A DNA stretch of 5,874 nt from Flavisolibacter sp. (GTDB lineage: Bacteria > Bacteroidota > Bacteroidia > Chitinophagales > Chitinophagaceae): assembly GCA_025936195.1 (NCBI GenBank), contig JAICTW010000202.1:1-5874 (forward strand), given 5' to 3'. The first letter of the stretch is position 1. Each line of letters begins with the position of its first letter. Below, piece after piece: positions 5,040-5,874 of this stretch. Both the position numbers and the translations under genes were made by a program. A model generated the notes under the pieces. That model did no database searches. It was given only the letters and a program-made list of their open reading frames with translations, and was not told the DNA's origin.

Positions 5040-5874
5040 TTGGAAGAAAACCAAAACACAAACGAACAAGTTCAACCGGAGAAAATGATTCCTGCGGAAG
5101 CAAAAGAAACTACCGGGGATACATCTCCGGAAACATCCACCCCTGCAGTCATCGAAGTAAAAGAAGAAACACCTGCTGTCGCAACACAGCCTCAAACTAC
5201 AAACCACCAACCCCAAACTGATTCCATGGAAGTACAAAAGCATCCGCATCACGTAATGCATAAAAAGAAATGGAGTGAATATTTGCTGGAGTTCTTTATG
5301 CTTTTTCTTGCTGTGTTCTTAGGTTTTGTTGCGGAGAATATCAGAGAAAAAATTACAGATGAACAAAAGGAAAAAGAATATATGACCGGTATTGTGCAAG
5401 ATCTGAAATCAGATACTTTGGAGCTGGCAAATGCAATAACAGGTTGGAATAAATCAAATTCCAATGCTGACAGTATTTTATTTTACCTGAAAAAAGAAAT
5501 GTCGCCTTTCACCGTAAACGTTCTTTATAATCTTCTTAACCGCAACTTCTTTCATTTCAATTTGTTCAAATACAATGACAAAACCATACAGGAATTAAAA
5601 AGTTCGGGGGGCTTTCGCCTGGTCAGGAACAGAGAAATTGCAAATTCAATTATGGCTTTCGACGTAGATATGAAATACATTTTAACACAGGAAGCAGATA
5701 TAAAAGAGTTTATGATGGAGGCAAAAAAAATGGAATCCAAAATCTTTGACTTCTCCCAATTTAACGGAAACCAATCTGATTACAGTCAGTTAAATGGGAA
5801 CACATCATTATTGTTGTTATTAAATGCAAGAAAGGAAATAAGTAATGGAATATTGTTAACGACAGATAAGCAAA
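5040..5874 (+). CDS. Single-span membrane protein (tandem paralogue 2, 3' end outside window)
   Basis: The frame is open from the TTG at 5040 to the window edge with no stop, giving 278 residues so far. Its architecture repeats that of the first paralogue. A Thr/Glu/Pro-rich tail forms residues 1-62, and a His patch KHPHHVMHKKKW lies at 67-78. One hydrophobic helix spans about 81-98 (LLEFFMLFLAVFLGFVA), followed by a helical soluble domain. ELKSSGGFRLVRNREIANSI (185-204) aligns with the QLRNSGALRYFKSN region of paralogue 1. The two proteins are nearly identical from the His patch through the membrane span, but clearly different in the tail and the C-terminal domain. The TTG start is supported by 22 identical bases at both gene starts; an ATG at 5226 (Met63) is the alternative. 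The function is unknown. The gene is probably a diverged tandem duplicate, on the same strand, 136 bases downstream of the first. Confidence 0.82.
   Translation, partial: MEENQNTNEQVQPEKMIPAEAKETTGDTSPETSTPAVIEVKEETPAVATQPQTTNHQPQTDSMEVQKHPHHVMHKKKWSEYLLEFFMLFLAVFLGFVAENIREKITDEQKEKEYMTGIVQDLKSDTLELANAITGWNKSNSNADSILFYLKKEMSPFTVNVLYNLLNRNFFHFNLFKYNDKTIQELKSSGGFRLVRNREIANSIMAFDVDMKYILTQEADIKEFMMEAKKMESKIFDFSQFNGNQSDYSQLNGNTSLLLLLNARKEISNGILLTTDKQ

Noticed and set aside
5013..5261. 82-residue minus-strand frame rich in Cys, Phe and Arg
   Set aside because: It is antisense to the conserved leader and N-terminal coding region of the second membrane protein, with composition typical of a shadow frame.

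Overview
The window looks like a chromosomal segment from a Bacteroidota bacterium, most likely of the Chitinophagaceae type. This rests on the NarL-family sensor kinase tail, two tandem single-membrane-span proteins of a type I associate with that group, the general lack of Shine-Dalgarno sequences, and moderate to low GC. This is recognition from sequence alone, not a database match.

Layout, left to right. Positions 2-553 (+) hold the C-terminal ATPase end of a histidine kinase, followed by a good intrinsic terminator at 608-635. A repeat-like spacer with a stem-loop follows. Positions 735-2239 form an AT-rich block: a small TPR-like protein (+) running tail-to-tail, with one base between the stop codons, into a two-gene minus-strand pair of unrecognised proteins (88 aa, then 276 aa). 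From 2257 to 2449 is a cluster of hairpins and REP-like repeats. It leads into a REP-associated tyrosine (Y1/HUH) transposase at 2527-3084 (+). A GNAT acetyltransferase lies on the minus strand at 3168-3686. The rest of the window holds two tandem, related, single-span membrane proteins (3911-4903, and 5040 to the window end, incomplete). Each starts at a conserved TTG and each is preceded by a REP-like copy plus a shared leader.

The unifying feature is a dispersed repeat with at least five copies, all in the same orientation and all between genes. It shares a core around CTATC-GTAGTCTTCC followed about 20 nt later by GGCCTGAGTC, which in the fuller copies forms a hairpin. The transposase in the middle of these copies is the class of enzyme known to accompany REP elements, so enzyme and repeats are plausibly linked. 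The tandem membrane-protein genes appear to have duplicated together with one repeat copy and the leader. No classical defence system, CRISPR array, tRNA or rRNA is visible. The least explained coding content is the AT-rich 735-2239 block.
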